Assembly: GCF_026000575.1 (NCBI RefSeq) | Contig: NZ_AP026910.1 | Location: 806,001-870,000 of the forward strand | Reading direction: 5' to 3' | DNA: 64,000 bases | Origin: Rhodoluna sp. KAS3 | Lineage (GTDB): Bacteria; Actinomycetota; Actinomycetes; Actinomycetales; Microbacteriaceae | Shown here: one piece after another, positions 49,513 to 58,019 of the stretch | Position numbering within the stretch: the stretch's first letter is position 1 | Layout: every line of letters begins with the position of its first letter | Notes under the pieces: model-generated | What the model saw: the letters and a program-made list of their open reading frames with translations, nothing else | What the model was told of the DNA's origin: nothing | The model's database searches: none | Program-made: the position numbers and the translations under genes

Positions 49513-50223
49513 TTAGGCGGTTACGAAAGTTCCAATTTTCTTGCCGAGAATTGCATCGGTTACGTTGCCGGCCGGCTGCATTCCAAATACGCGCATCGGC
49601 ATCTTGTTGTCCATGCAAAGGCTGAACGCAGTCGCGTCGACCACCTTTAGGCCCTTCACCAAGGCATCCTGGTAGGTAATCTCATCGAGGCGCACCGCAG
49701 TTGGGTCTTTCTTTGGATCCGCCGAATAAACGCCGTCGACGCCGTTCTTAGCAACCAACACCTCATCGGCCTTGATTTCTAGGGCACGCTGCGCGGCCAC
49801 TGTGTCGGTCGAGAAGTATGGCAAACCGGCGCCTGCACCGAAGATTACAACTCGGCCTTTTTCGAGGTGACGAATTGCACGAAGCGGGATGTAGGCCTCA
49901 GTTACCTGTGCCATGTTGATTGCAGACTGTACGCGGGTGCTGACGCCGGCCTGCTCCAAGAAGTCCTGAAGAGCCAGGGCGTTCATAACAGTTCCAAGCA
50001 TGCCCATGTAGTCAGCGCGTGATCGCTCCATGCCTCGCTGTGAGAGCTCGGCTCCGCGGAAGAAATTGCCGCCACCAACCACGATTGCAATTTCAGCGTG
50101 CTTGGCGCCCTCTGCAATTTCACGCGCCATTTCAGCCACGATGTCAGGGTTCACACCAAGGGTGCCGCCACCGAACGCCTCACCCGAAAGCTTTAGCAGT
50201 ACACGGCGTTTTTTGTTTGGCAC
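49513..50223 (-). CDS. pyrH: UMP kinase
   Basis: Hexameric kinase that makes UDP from UMP. 236 residues of the amino-acid-kinase fold. [12 protein letters not shown] opens the protein, and [22 protein letters not shown] and [19 protein letters not shown] follow. GTG start with AGGAGGG seven bases upstream. A TAGGAT hexamer (minus strand, 50264-50259) is a plausible -10, giving a short leader just after the tsf terminator. Confidence 0.97.
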   Translation of the reverse strand: MPNKKRRVLLKLSGEAFGGGTLGVNPDIVAEMAREIAEGAKHAEIAIVVGGGNFFRGAELSQRGMERSRADYMGMLGTVMNALALQDFLEQAGVSTRVQSAINMAQVTEAYIPLRAIRHLEKGRVVIFGAGAGLPYFSTDTVAAQRALEIKADEVLVAKNGVDGVYSADPKKDPTAVRLDEITYQDALVKGLKVVDATAFSLCMDNKMPMRVFGMQPAGNVTDAILGKKIGTFVTA

Positions 50224-50275
50224 GAAACCCTCCTGGATTGTTGCTTTTATCTCTGTCTATCCTAAACCGAGCAAC

Positions 50276-50306
50276 AAAAAAGGCCCGGTCGAAATGACCG
50301 AGCCTT
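50276..50306 (-). terminator. Intrinsic terminator after tsf
   Basis: On the minus strand AAGGCTCGGTC pairs over 11 bp (one G-U) with GACCGGGCCTT around ATTTC, followed by a T run (A tract at 50276-50280). It closes the rpsB-tsf transcript. Confidence 0.93.
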
Positions 50307-50327
50307 CCTTGTTTTTAAGGCTTTTTG

Positions 50328-51155
50328 TTATGCACCGACGCGTAGGCGAACGAATGCAGAAACGGTTACGCCGGCGTTCTCAAGAACCTTAGCAACGGTC
50401 TGCTTGGTGTCCTTTGCGAAGTCCTGCTCAAGAAGCACGTTCTCCTTGAAGAAGCCGGTTACACGTCCTTCAACGATCTTTGAAAGCGCAGCCTCAGGCT
50501 TGCCTTCGTTGCGTGCGGTCTCTTCAGCAATACGGCGCTCTGTGGCAACAACGTCAGCGTCAACGTCATCGCGGGTTAGCACGCTCGGTGAGAATGCTGC
50601 GATGTGCACTGCAACGTCGTGTGCGGTGGTTGCGTCTGAACCGCTGTAAGCAACAAGCACGCCAACCTGTGGAGGTAGGTCCTTGCTGGTGCGGTGTAGG
50701 TAAGCGTCAACAGCAGCATCCTTGATTGAAACTACCTTGCGAAGCTCAACCTTCTCGCCCATGATCGCGGCTTCGTCGTTGATTGCGTCTAGAACTGACT
50801 GACCGTTTAGGTCTGCAGCAAGTGCAGCCTCAAGGGTCTCGGCGCCAGCGGCAACAACAGCGTCTGCAACGCGGTCTGCAAGCTCAACGAACTTTGGAGC
50901 CTTAGCAACAAAGTCAGTCTCGCAAGCAAGCTCGATTAGGTAGCCGGTGCCACCCTCAACACGAGCAACGATCAAGCCGTTGCTGGTGGTGCGACCTTCG
51001 CGCTTGGTAACGCCCTTTAGACCCTTTAGACGTAGGACTTCCATTGCCTTGTCGATGTTGCCATCGGCTTCGTCAAGGGCGCCCTTGCAGTCCATCATGC
51101 CGGCGCCTGACTTCTCGCGAAGCGCCTTTACATCTGCGGCGGTGTAGTTAGCCAT
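50328..51155 (-). CDS. tsf: Elongation factor Ts
   Basis: Nucleotide exchange factor for EF-Tu. 275 residues. The N-terminal TADVKALREKSGAGMMDCK and the core IELACETDFVAK are typical. It starts 2 bases after the rpsB stop with GAGGAAG in the rpsB 3' end as ribosome site, and ends in a strong terminator. Confidence 0.97.
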   Translation of the reverse strand: MANYTAADVKALREKSGAGMMDCKGALDEADGNIDKAMEVLRLKGLKGVTKREGRTTSNGLIVARVEGGTGYLIELACETDFVAKAPKFVELADRVADAVVAAGAETLEAALAADLNGQSVLDAINDEAAIMGEKVELRKVVSIKDAAVDAYLHRTSKDLPPQVGVLVAYSGSDATTAHDVAVHIAAFSPSVLTRDDVDADVVATERRIAEETARNEGKPEAALSKIVEGRVTGFFKENVLLEQDFAKDTKQTVAKVLENAGVTVSAFVRLRVGA

Positions 51156-51157
51156 CT

Positions 51158-52012
51158 TTACTTTGCTTCCTCTACTGCAACAGCCTCAGCAGCTGGTGCC
51201 TCTACAGCCTCTGCTGCAACAGCAGGAGCTTCTACGGTCTTGGCAGCAGCCTCGGCGGCGCCCTGCTCTAGAAGCTCGCGCTCCCACTCAGCTAGTGGCT
51301 CTGCTGCTGCTTCTGGCTTTGCGTGACGAGCGATTAGACCCTCAGCAACTGCATCTGCGATAACGCGAGTTAGCAGCTGAACTGAACGGATTGCATCGTC
51401 GTTTCCTGGAATACCAATGGTTACCTCGTCTGGGTCACAGTTGGTGTCCAAGATACCGATTACTGGGATACCCAGCTTCTTGGCCTCGGTGATTGCTAGG
51501 TGCTCTTTGTTGGTGTCTACAACCCAGATCGCAGATGGAGTCTTGGTGATGTTGCGGATACCGCCTAGAGCCTTCTCTAGCTTGTCCTTCTCGCGGCGAA
51601 GGATAAGTAGTTCCTTCTTGGTTAGACCAGTCTTGGTCTTACCTGAGAAGTCCATAACCTCAAGTTCCTTTAGGCGTGAAAGACGCTTCTGGATGGTCTG
51701 GAAGTTGGTCAAAAGACCACCCAACCAACGCTGGTTGATGTAAGGCTGGCCAACGCGCAGAGCCTGCTCAGCAATTGCTTCCTGTGCCTGCTTCTTGGTA
51801 CCGACAAACAGGATGCTTCCGCCGTGAGCAACGGTCTCCTTGACGAAGTCGTATGCCTTGTCAATGAAAGCAAGTGACTGCTGAAGGTCGATGATGTAGA
51901 TGCCTGAACGGTCGGTCAGAATGAAACGACGCATCTTTGGGTTCCAACGACGGGTCTGGTGCCCGAAGTGAACGCCGCTGTCGAGCAGCTGGCGAATTGT
52001 TACTACTGCCAT
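51158..52012 (-). CDS. rpsB: 30S ribosomal protein S2
   Basis: 284 residues. The start is the ATG at 52012 giving [19 protein letters not shown], the invariant S2 N-terminus, with AAAGGAGA upstream; an in-frame extension further upstream is leader sequence. The S2 core ends near residue 235 and is followed by a low-complexity Ala/Glu tail of about 45 residues ([19 protein letters not shown]), common in actinobacteria. The leader is about 190 bases with two hairpins. Confidence 0.96.
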   Translation of the reverse strand: MAVVTIRQLLDSGVHFGHQTRRWNPKMRRFILTDRSGIYIIDLQQSLAFIDKAYDFVKETVAHGGSILFVGTKKQAQEAIAEQALRVGQPYINQRWLGGLLTNFQTIQKRLSRLKELEVMDFSGKTKTGLTKKELLILRREKDKLEKALGGIRNITKTPSAIWVVDTNKEHLAITEAKKLGIPVIGILDTNCDPDEVTIGIPGNDDAIRSVQLLTRVIADAVAEGLIARHAKPEAAAEPLAEWERELLEQGAAEAAAKTVEAPAVAAEAVEAPAAEAVAVEEAK

Positions 52013-52217
52013 GAGCAGTCTCCTTTTTTGGCGCGCAAAGGCGCCACTCAGTTGTCTGTTCGAGCGGTTGCCCGAAACACCTGGTGCCGGATCCTTCTCG
52101 CCAAATTGCTTTGGACTGAGTGAGAAGTAAATCTGATTCGGCACGCGAAGTCGGCAAGCGTAAACACCCTTCAAAAAAAATGAGGAATGTCGCGAGCCTG
52201 CCGCTTCGATAATTCTA
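52013..52217 (-). promoter_or_regulatory. rpsB promoter and structured leader
   Basis: A TAGAAT -10 on the minus strand (52217-52212) gives a leader of about 190 bases. The leader contains TTCGGGC-AACC-GCTCGAA (52076-52059, one G-U pair) and TGGCGC-CTTTGC-GCGCCA (52046-52029), the latter just before the AAAGGAGA ribosome site. S2 represses its own leader in several bacteria, so autoregulation is plausible but not shown. Confidence 0.5.
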
Positions 52218-52293
52218 ACAGTCGAGGGGCCGAGTTATCCACCATTTAGCAGTGATTTATTGGGCAAGAGAGGCAAAGCCTCAAAGTGGAAAC

Positions 52294-52830
52294 ATGAGAT
52301 GGGTCACCTTCGCGCTTTCCCTGCTGCTTAGCAGCGTAATTCCGTTTGGCATAGCTCGAGGCGAAGGCCCAGAGTGGTCCTTGCCGTTCGAGGATAGCGA
52401 CACAGGAACCAGTACCGTTACTGGCAAAGGATTGCAATTGATCAATCACTACCGCCAACCAAATAGCGAATACTCCGCTGGCCACAGAGGAGTGGACTAT
52501 CGGGTCTCGTTAAACCAGACCGTATTAGCACCGGCGGATGGTCAAGTTAGATTTGTCGGCGTGGTCGTTGACCGCCCACTTTTGACTCTCAGCCATCCTG
52601 GCGGAGAAATTACCGAGTTTGAACCGCTCTGCACCGATCTAAAAGTCGGAGATTTAGTGAGAAGGCAAGATCCAATCGGATGGGTGTGCGATGCCAAACC
52701 TTCTTATCGGCAACACTGTCAAGACGTTCGATGCCTGCATTTCTCTCTGCGAAAAAACGATTGGTATCTGTCGCCACTGGCTTTGATTGGCGGCCTGAAT
52801 CCAAGCCGATTGCTACCCACCAATGACTGA
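52294..52830 (+). CDS. M23-family peptidase-like secreted protein
   Basis: 178-residue exported protein. A signal peptide (RWVTFALSLLLSSVIPFGIA) precedes a LytM/M23 beta domain with AGHRGVDYR carrying the first His and Asp ligands, VLAPADGQVRFVG, and a final CLHFSLR where the usual HxH is Cys-Leu-His. Loss of the first His suggests a binding rather than hydrolytic role, as in related actinobacterial proteins next to rpsB. The ATG at 52294 directly starts the signal peptide; a small hairpin (GAGGC-AAA-GCCTC, 52270-52282) precedes it. It converges with xerC after 2 bases. Confidence 0.85.
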   Translation: MRWVTFALSLLLSSVIPFGIARGEGPEWSLPFEDSDTGTSTVTGKGLQLINHYRQPNSEYSAGHRGVDYRVSLNQTVLAPADGQVRFVGVVVDRPLLTLSHPGGEITEFEPLCTDLKVGDLVRRQDPIGWVCDAKPSYRQHCQDVRCLHFSLRKNDWYLSPLALIGGLNPSRLLPTND

Positions 52831-52832
52831 AA

Positions 52833-53747
52833 TCAAGCCCGAGGGTGAGCGTTTTTGTAACTGTCCTTGAGTCGTTCTACAGACACATGGGTATAAATCT
52901 GCGTGGTTCCCAAGCTTGAGTGTCCAAGGAATTCTTGCACCGCCCGAAGGTCAGCTCCCCCATCAAGAAGGTGAGTTGCTGCACTGTGCCTCAATGAATG
53001 TGGGCCCGCAGATCCGGTTGGAGTGCCTCCTAGTAGTTTTGCCACCAGGGCGTAAACCTGTCTGACTCCAAGCCGGCGGCCTCTTGAATTTAGCAGCAGC
53101 GCTGTGGCGCTGGACTCATTTGCCAACTGTCCTCGACCAGCGCGAATCCAGAGGTCAAGGGCTTCCGCTGCCGGCAGGCCGTAGGGAACCATTCGCTGCT
53201 TTGACCCTTTACCTGTCACTCTTAGAAGCCTTCGGTCGTAGTCAACATCCTCCAGGTTCAAACCAACCAACTCGCTTACACGAGCACCAGTGGCATAAAG
53301 CATTTCGATAACTAGTAGGTCCCTCAACCCCTGAGGGTTATCGATTACCGCCAGCGGCCTCAGGTGTTCAAAAATCATTTCGAGGCTCTCGCGCGAAACC
53401 ACTGTTGGAAGAGACCGCGAAGCCTTCGGAGATCGCAGCCGCTGACCAGGGTCCGAGTTTGAGATACCCGCCTGGTGCAACCACGATGTGAACGACCTGA
53501 TGGCTGCGCTCTTCCTGGCCAAGGTGGTCTTACTGAGACCGCGCTGATTTAGGTGCCACAGGAAATCTCGGATGAGTTCGAGGTCTAAGTCAGCGGGGCG
53601 GTTTAGGCCCCGAGCCTCACCGAAAGCTAAAAGTTCGGATATGTCGGACAGGTAAGCCCGCGTGGTATTCGGCGAGCGCCCCCGACCTGAACCCAAATGG
53701 GTTTCAAATTTATCCAGGGTATGCACAAAGGCTTCGTTCACAATCAA
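52833..53747 (-). CDS. xerC: Tyrosine recombinase XerC
   Basis: 304-residue site-specific recombinase that, with XerD, resolves chromosome dimers at dif. An N-terminal SAM-like core-binding domain (residues about 10-95) precedes the catalytic domain. Visible residues are Arg in YATGARVSELV, Lys in GKGSKQRMVPYG, His-x-x-Arg in HSLRHSAATHLL, His in FLGHSSLGTT, and the nucleophile Tyr in QIYTHV. It overlaps dprA by 4 bases. The actinobacterial synteny beside dprA supports XerC rather than a phage integrase. Confidence 0.95.
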   Translation of the reverse strand: MIVNEAFVHTLDKFETHLGSGRGRSPNTTRAYLSDISELLAFGEARGLNRPADLDLELIRDFLWHLNQRGLSKTTLARKSAAIRSFTSWLHQAGISNSDPGQRLRSPKASRSLPTVVSRESLEMIFEHLRPLAVIDNPQGLRDLLVIEMLYATGARVSELVGLNLEDVDYDRRLLRVTGKGSKQRMVPYGLPAAEALDLWIRAGRGQLANESSATALLLNSRGRRLGVRQVYALVAKLLGGTPTGSAGPHSLRHSAATHLLDGGADLRAVQEFLGHSSLGTTQIYTHVSVERLKDSYKNAHPRA

Positions 53748-54982
53748 AGGTTAGTTTGCACTTGACGCCAATCGGAACCGCGGCGCTCAACGAGTCCGGC
53801 TAATTCAAGTTGAGCTAAACCAAATTTCGCTTCGTTGCGAGTGAGGCCTGCCTCTCGGCAAATAATTTCAAGGGATTCTTGGCCGAACCCAATTGCATCA
53901 AGGACCCGCGTTTCAATCGCTCCAAGACCCGCTATCGGCTGATCCACTTCAAAGGCCCCGCTGATTGGAAGTAGTTCCCTGAGGCTGGCCGTGCCGCTCA
54001 CCAATGATGCCTGCCCGGCCTCAATAAGTTGATTGCACCCCGCTGACTTTGGAGAGTATATTGGCCCCGGCACCGCACCCACCGTGCGGTTTAGCGCCAG
54101 GGCATGGCGGGCTGTGCTGAGGGCCCCAGATCTCCAGTTGGCCTCGGTAACCAAGGTTGCGTGCCCAAGTGCAGCAATCAACCGATTGCGCTGCAAAAAG
54201 CGCCACTTGCTCGGAGCCGAACCTGGAGGTAATTCGCCAACAACCGCACCCTCTGAGCAAATCCGCTCCAACAGAAGGCGGTTTGCGCTTGGATACAACC
54301 GGTCTACCCCTCCAGCTAGCACGGCGATGGTCCCTGGCTCCGACGCAAGCGCAGCTTGATGGGCAACAGCGTCAACCCCCAGAGCCCCTCCCGATACGAT
54401 TACCGCACCCAGCTGACTTGCGGTGTAAGTGAGTTCGGCTGTAACTCTGCGACCATATTCGGTCACTCCCCTGGATCCAACAATGGCCAGACTTAGGTTT
54501 GAACCGAGCAGGTCGGTGCGACCTCTAACCCAGAGCGCAAAAGGGGCAAAACTTCCGAGGTCAGCAAGACCGTTTGCCCATATCCCCTCATCTGGAACCA
54601 AGAGGCTTCCTCCGGCCGAGCGGATGTATTCAAGAGCTCTAAAAACAGCCTGGGAGCTCAGCCTTTGACTCCATCTCGCACGAGCGTCATCCAGGTATTT
54701 TTGACCGTTTTCAAAGTTCGGCAGTGTATGCAGCGAGAACCCCACCTGATTCAAACTGCGCTCAACGGAGTTGGATTCGAGTCCGGCAATCAGTAATTCA
54801 AGAGCCCTGACCGGCCCAAGAATAGACACCAGACAACCAGCGAAACCATCCCCCGGCTCGCAAATTGTGCTCCACGCGGCTCGAGCAAAGATGTCAAAAT
54901 TGGCCGAGCGGTCCGTAGCCATCCCGCCAAGGGCTAAATCGACCTCTTTTGGGTTCATCCGCAAGGTTGTATCGGTGGCCAT
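53744..54982 (-). CDS. dprA: DNA processing protein DprA
   Basis: Binds incoming single-stranded DNA and loads RecA in natural transformation. 412 residues: an N-terminal SAM-like region, the Rossmann core (IVGSRGVTEYGRRVTAEL, SGGALGVDAVAHQAAL, GGVDRLYPSANRLL) and a C-terminal winged-helix domain. It overlaps comM/yifB by 1 base and xerC by 4. DprA is widespread, so its presence alone does not prove competence. Confidence 0.95.
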   Translation of the reverse strand: MATDTTLRMNPKEVDLALGGMATDRSANFDIFARAAWSTICEPGDGFAGCLVSILGPVRALELLIAGLESNSVERSLNQVGFSLHTLPNFENGQKYLDDARARWSQRLSSQAVFRALEYIRSAGGSLLVPDEGIWANGLADLGSFAPFALWVRGRTDLLGSNLSLAIVGSRGVTEYGRRVTAELTYTASQLGAVIVSGGALGVDAVAHQAALASEPGTIAVLAGGVDRLYPSANRLLLERICSEGAVVGELPPGSAPSKWRFLQRNRLIAALGHATLVTEANWRSGALSTARHALALNRTVGAVPGPIYSPKSAGCNQLIEAGQASLVSGTASLRELLPISGAFEVDQPIAGLGAIETRVLDAIGFGQESLEIICREAGLTRNEAKFGLAQLELAGLVERRGSDWRQVQTNL

Positions 54983-56547
54983 CAGGCAGCCTCCAACGGA
55001 TTATCGCCGCCACGCAGGATCAACGCTTCGCAGATGTTTTCGACGGTTGGTGAATGGTTGCCGGCCAGGTCGGCAATGGTCCAAGCCAACCGCACGCAAC
55101 GGTCGTAACCTCGCATGCTCAGCGAACCCCGCTCAAGAGCACGGTCGAGTTCTTTAGTGACTGCCCGTCCTAGTTTTAGTTGCCTCCTGAGGTAAGGCCC
55201 AGGCACCTGCGCGTTTAGTTTCCAAGGTGTACCTACAAGCCTTGATTCAGCTGCCGCTCGAGCCTGTGAAACCTTGGCCCGCAGTTCGGCAGAACTTTCG
55301 CGAGGAATGGCCGAATCTCGATGAAGCGCTATCTCTGCCGAACTAACTGGCAAAAGCGGGAGGCGAATGTCGATACGGTCCAGCAGCGGACTTGAAAGTT
55401 TGGATGCGTATCGGTGCTTTTGGAGATAGCTGCAGGTGCACTGCGCGCCCTTACCAAAGCCTCGACCGCAAGGGCATGGGTTAGCCGCCATGACCAATTG
55501 AAAACGAGCCGGGAACCTAGCCGTGCCGGCAGAGCGATTGATCATTACCTCGCCGGACTCAAGTGGTTGCCGCAATGCCTCGAGCACCGGAAGCATAAAT
55601 TCAGGTGCCTCATCCAGAAAAAGGACGCCGTGGTTTGCCAAAGAAATCAAACCAGGCCGAGGAAGTCCGACACCTCCTCCGACCAGTGAAGCCACCGAGG
55701 CGCTGTGATGAGGCGACTCGAATGGTGGCCGCCGGATCAAGCTAGTAGCACGAACTTCAGGGGTTGCTGCTGAAATTGAATGAACCGCTGTGGTCTCTAA
55801 TGCAGCCTCAAGCTCTAGATCGGGCAACAAAGTTGGTAGGCGCTCGGCCAGCATGGTTTTACCAGCACCGGGTGGCCCAACCATGAGCATGTGGTGACCT
55901 CCAGCGGCCGCCACGGTCAGAGCCTCGACAGCAGAATCCTGACCGACCACATCTGAAATATCCACACCACTTTCATGCATAGACTCCACCATGGGCTGCA
56001 CCTCAAAGGTTTGCGCCAAAGAAACATCGTCTGTACGAACCTCAGCTCCATGGATAGCAGCAACCTGCCTCAGGTGCTCGACACCGGTTACCTCAATGCC
56101 ATCGATAAGGCTGGCCTCAGCAAAGTTCACCTGGGGAACAAAGGCTCGGGTGCAACCGGCTGCCTTAGCCGCCAGCAGCGCCGGCAACACTCCTCGAACA
56201 CCACGAATCAAGCCATCCAGGCCAAGCTCACCTAAGAAAATTTGCCCCGGATTTATAGACACCTTTAGGTTTGCAGCCAAAATAGCCATCGCGATGGCTA
56301 GGTCAAAACTTGCGCCATACTTGGGCACTGAGGCTGGCGAAAGATTGACCGTGACTCGACGCACAGGCATTTCTAGGCCACTGTTCTGGATGGCCGAGCG
56401 GACTCTATCTTTGGCCTCGCTCAGCGAAGCATCGGGCAAACCGACCAACACAAACGAGGGCAGATTACTTGAAATTTCAGCTTCAATTTCAACCAGGGTG
56501 CCGGCTAAACCGAGCAAACTGATGGCAAAAGTTTTTGCAACTGGCAT
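54982..56547 (-). CDS. comM: YifB/ComM-family Mg-chelatase-like AAA ATPase
   Basis: 521-residue AAA+ protein. The N-terminal Lon-like fold (VEIEAEISSNLPSFVLVGLPD) is followed by the AAA core with Walker A GPPGAGKTMLAERLP, Walker B LFLDEAPEF, and the Mg-chelatase C-terminal region. The Cys cluster PCPCGRGFGKGAQCTC is family-typical. ComM is a branch-migration helicase in transformation and recombination in Vibrio; a similar role here is inferred. It is coupled to yraN and dprA by 1-base overlaps. Confidence 0.93.
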   Translation of the reverse strand: MPVAKTFAISLLGLAGTLVEIEAEISSNLPSFVLVGLPDASLSEAKDRVRSAIQNSGLEMPVRRVTVNLSPASVPKYGASFDLAIAMAILAANLKVSINPGQIFLGELGLDGLIRGVRGVLPALLAAKAAGCTRAFVPQVNFAEASLIDGIEVTGVEHLRQVAAIHGAEVRTDDVSLAQTFEVQPMVESMHESGVDISDVVGQDSAVEALTVAAAGGHHMLMVGPPGAGKTMLAERLPTLLPDLELEAALETTAVHSISAATPEVRATSLIRRPPFESPHHSASVASLVGGGVGLPRPGLISLANHGVLFLDEAPEFMLPVLEALRQPLESGEVMINRSAGTARFPARFQLVMAANPCPCGRGFGKGAQCTCSYLQKHRYASKLSSPLLDRIDIRLPLLPVSSAEIALHRDSAIPRESSAELRAKVSQARAAAESRLVGTPWKLNAQVPGPYLRRQLKLGRAVTKELDRALERGSLSMRGYDRCVRLAWTIADLAGNHSPTVENICEALILRGGDNPLEAA

Positions 56548-56900
56548 CAGAACACCTGCTTTAGGTGTTCGATTGCGACTTTGCCCTGATTGACCAGCAC
56601 CGCTATTGCATCAAGCCTTACCTTGACACCAGAAACCTCGTGGTCTCGGCACCATTCGGCAACTAGTTTGCGCATGCGCGAAACTTTGAGCGGAGTGATT
56701 GCCTCAAAAGGATGTCCGAAACCCGAGCCATTTCTGGTCTTGACCTCGACAAAAACGTATCGCCCCTTTTCTAGAGCCACCAGATCTATTTCACCGCTGG
56801 CGCCTCGCCAATTGCGATCTACTATTTCGTAACCGCGGTCGGTGAGAAATTGCGAGGCGCGGTCTTCGCCGTATCTACCCAAGAGTTGTTTTTGATTCAC
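56547..56900 (-). CDS. yraN: YraN-family endonuclease-like protein
   Basis: 117-residue restriction-endonuclease-like fold protein (UPF0102). GRYGEDRASQFLTDRGY, NWRGASGEIDLVAL and VFVEVKTRNGSGFG hold the conserved Glu/Asp/Lys of the nuclease-like core. GTG start at 56900. It opens the yraN-comM-dprA-xerC run just downstream of a terminator, so it needs its own promoter, which I could not define. Confidence 0.92.
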   Translation of the reverse strand: MNQKQLLGRYGEDRASQFLTDRGYEIVDRNWRGASGEIDLVALEKGRYVFVEVKTRNGSGFGHPFEAITPLKVSRMRKLVAEWCRDHEVSGVKVRLDAIAVLVNQGKVAIEHLKQVF

Positions 56901-56928
56901 CCAAACAGACTGCCCCGGTTAAATAAAA

Positions 56929-56951
56929 GATGGTCACCGCAGTGACCATCT
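56929..56951 (-). terminator. Terminator after the DUF2469 gene
   Basis: AGATGGTCAC and GTGACCATCT pair perfectly over 10 bp around a 3-base loop (arms 56929-56938 and 56942-56951). On the minus strand they are followed by TTTATTTAA. This ends the rnhB/DUF2469 unit and isolates yraN. Confidence 0.88.
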
Positions 56952-56984
56952 GTGTAAAAGGGTGCCCAAATCTAGGCTGTGGAT

Positions 56985-57308
56985 TTACTCGCCGACCGCA
57001 AGTTCTTTAGGCAGATCAAATGCTGCACCAGTGAGTTCTTCAACGTTCACGTCTTTGAAGGTCAGCACACGAACACTCTTAACGAAGCGATCCGAGCGGT
57101 ATATATCCCAGACCCAAACGTCTTTCATGTTCAACTCAAAGTAGAAATCGGTTCCAGCATCAACACGTTGCAGGTCAACCTCGTTGGCCAAATAAAAGCG
57201 GCGCTCAGTTTCGATTACGTACTTGAAGGTTCCAACGATGTCGCGATACTCCCGATACAAAGCCAATTCAGCTTCGCGGTCGTAGTCCTCAAACTCGTTT
57301 TCTTCCAT
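56985..57308 (-). CDS. DUF2469 family protein
   Basis: 107-residue acidic protein of an actinobacteria-specific family with no known function. Conserved blocks are ELALYREYRDIV, ETERRFYLANEVDLQ and FVKSVRVLTFKDVNVEEL. It always tends to sit between rnhB and yraN, as here. It is predicted leaderless: its -10 TAGACT begins with the rnhB stop codon. It ends in a strong terminator, so it can be expressed as a single-gene transcript. Confidence 0.92.
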   Translation of the reverse strand: MEENEFEDYDREAELALYREYRDIVGTFKYVIETERRFYLANEVDLQRVDAGTDFYFELNMKDVWVWDIYRSDRFVKSVRVLTFKDVNVEELTGAAFDLPKELAVGE

Positions 57309-57314
57309 AACTAA

Positions 57315-57320
57315 AGTCTA
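57315..57320 (-). promoter_or_regulatory. -10 of DUF2469 gene built on the rnhB stop codon
   Basis: TAGACT on the minus strand (57320-57315) ends 6 bases (TTAGTT) before the ATG at 57308. Its first three bases are the TAG stop of rnhB. Confidence 0.65.
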
Positions 57321-58019
57321 TTCACCAATGCCCTCGAGCTGCCCATCAGCCAAAATCTTTGTCAACCAGGTGTGCCTGTGATGCACCGAGGGGCCAAGCG
57401 TGCGAATTGCGTCAATGTGAGCCCCCGAGGCATATCCCTTGTGGCCTTCGAAGAGGTATCCCGGTGTCTCATTGGCCAGCCGAATCATGAAATTGTCTCG
57501 TTGAACCTTTGAAATCACCGATGCGGCTGCGACCGATACACAGTCTCGGTCGGCTTTGGTTTGAACTACGACTGGTATTCCACTGGCCATAGCTCCCAAC
57601 CAGTTATGTGAACCATCAAGGATTATTGTGGCTCCGTCTTGAACAATTTCGGCACGCAGGTGTGCATCGGCAAGAAGATCATCCAGAGCCATTGCGCCGG
57701 CCTTTGCCAAGGCCGCGATGATTCCGTGTGAATCAATTTCTGCCGCGGAAACCATACCAACAGCTGATCCGACCACCCATTCGGTTACTGGACCCACAAT
57801 TTGATTCCGAATCTTTTCACTGATTAGTTTCGAATCGCACAGCTGCTCAGGCCACGGCGTGCTTGCACGGGGGCCTGAACGGTCGATCAGCGCGACGCCA
57901 ACTGCAACTGGTCCGGCTATGGCGCCGCGACCAACTTCATCCATGCCGATTACAAACCGCGAACCACTGGCCCACAGTTCTTGTTCTCGACTAAGGGTTG
58001 GGAACGTCTTTGAAGACAT
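57318..58019 (-). CDS. rnhB: Ribonuclease HII
   Basis: Cuts RNA in RNA-DNA hybrids and removes single ribonucleotides. 233 residues. GMDEVGRGAIAGPVAVG holds the first Asp-Glu pair (27-28), CDSKLIS and the later QTKADRDCVSVAAASVISKV the rest of the DEDD set. The ATG at 58019 (MSSKTFPTLS) is preferred over an unsupported longer form and overlaps the end of lepB by 29 bases. No good ribosome site is seen, so coupling to lepB is likely. Confidence 0.94.
   Translation of the reverse strand: MSSKTFPTLSREQELWASGSRFVIGMDEVGRGAIAGPVAVGVALIDRSGPRASTPWPEQLCDSKLISEKIRNQIVGPVTEWVVGSAVGMVSAAEIDSHGIIAALAKAGAMALDDLLADAHLRAEIVQDGATIILDGSHNWLGAMASGIPVVVQTKADRDCVSVAAASVISKVQRDNFMIRLANETPGYLFEGHKGYASGAHIDAIRTLGPSVHHRHTWLTKILADGQLEGIGE

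Noticed and set aside
52833-53747. Tyrosine recombinase as a mobile-element integrase
   Set aside because: Sequence, operon overlap with dprA and actinobacterial gene order all fit chromosomal XerC; the tRNA genes are far away and no att repeats are visible.
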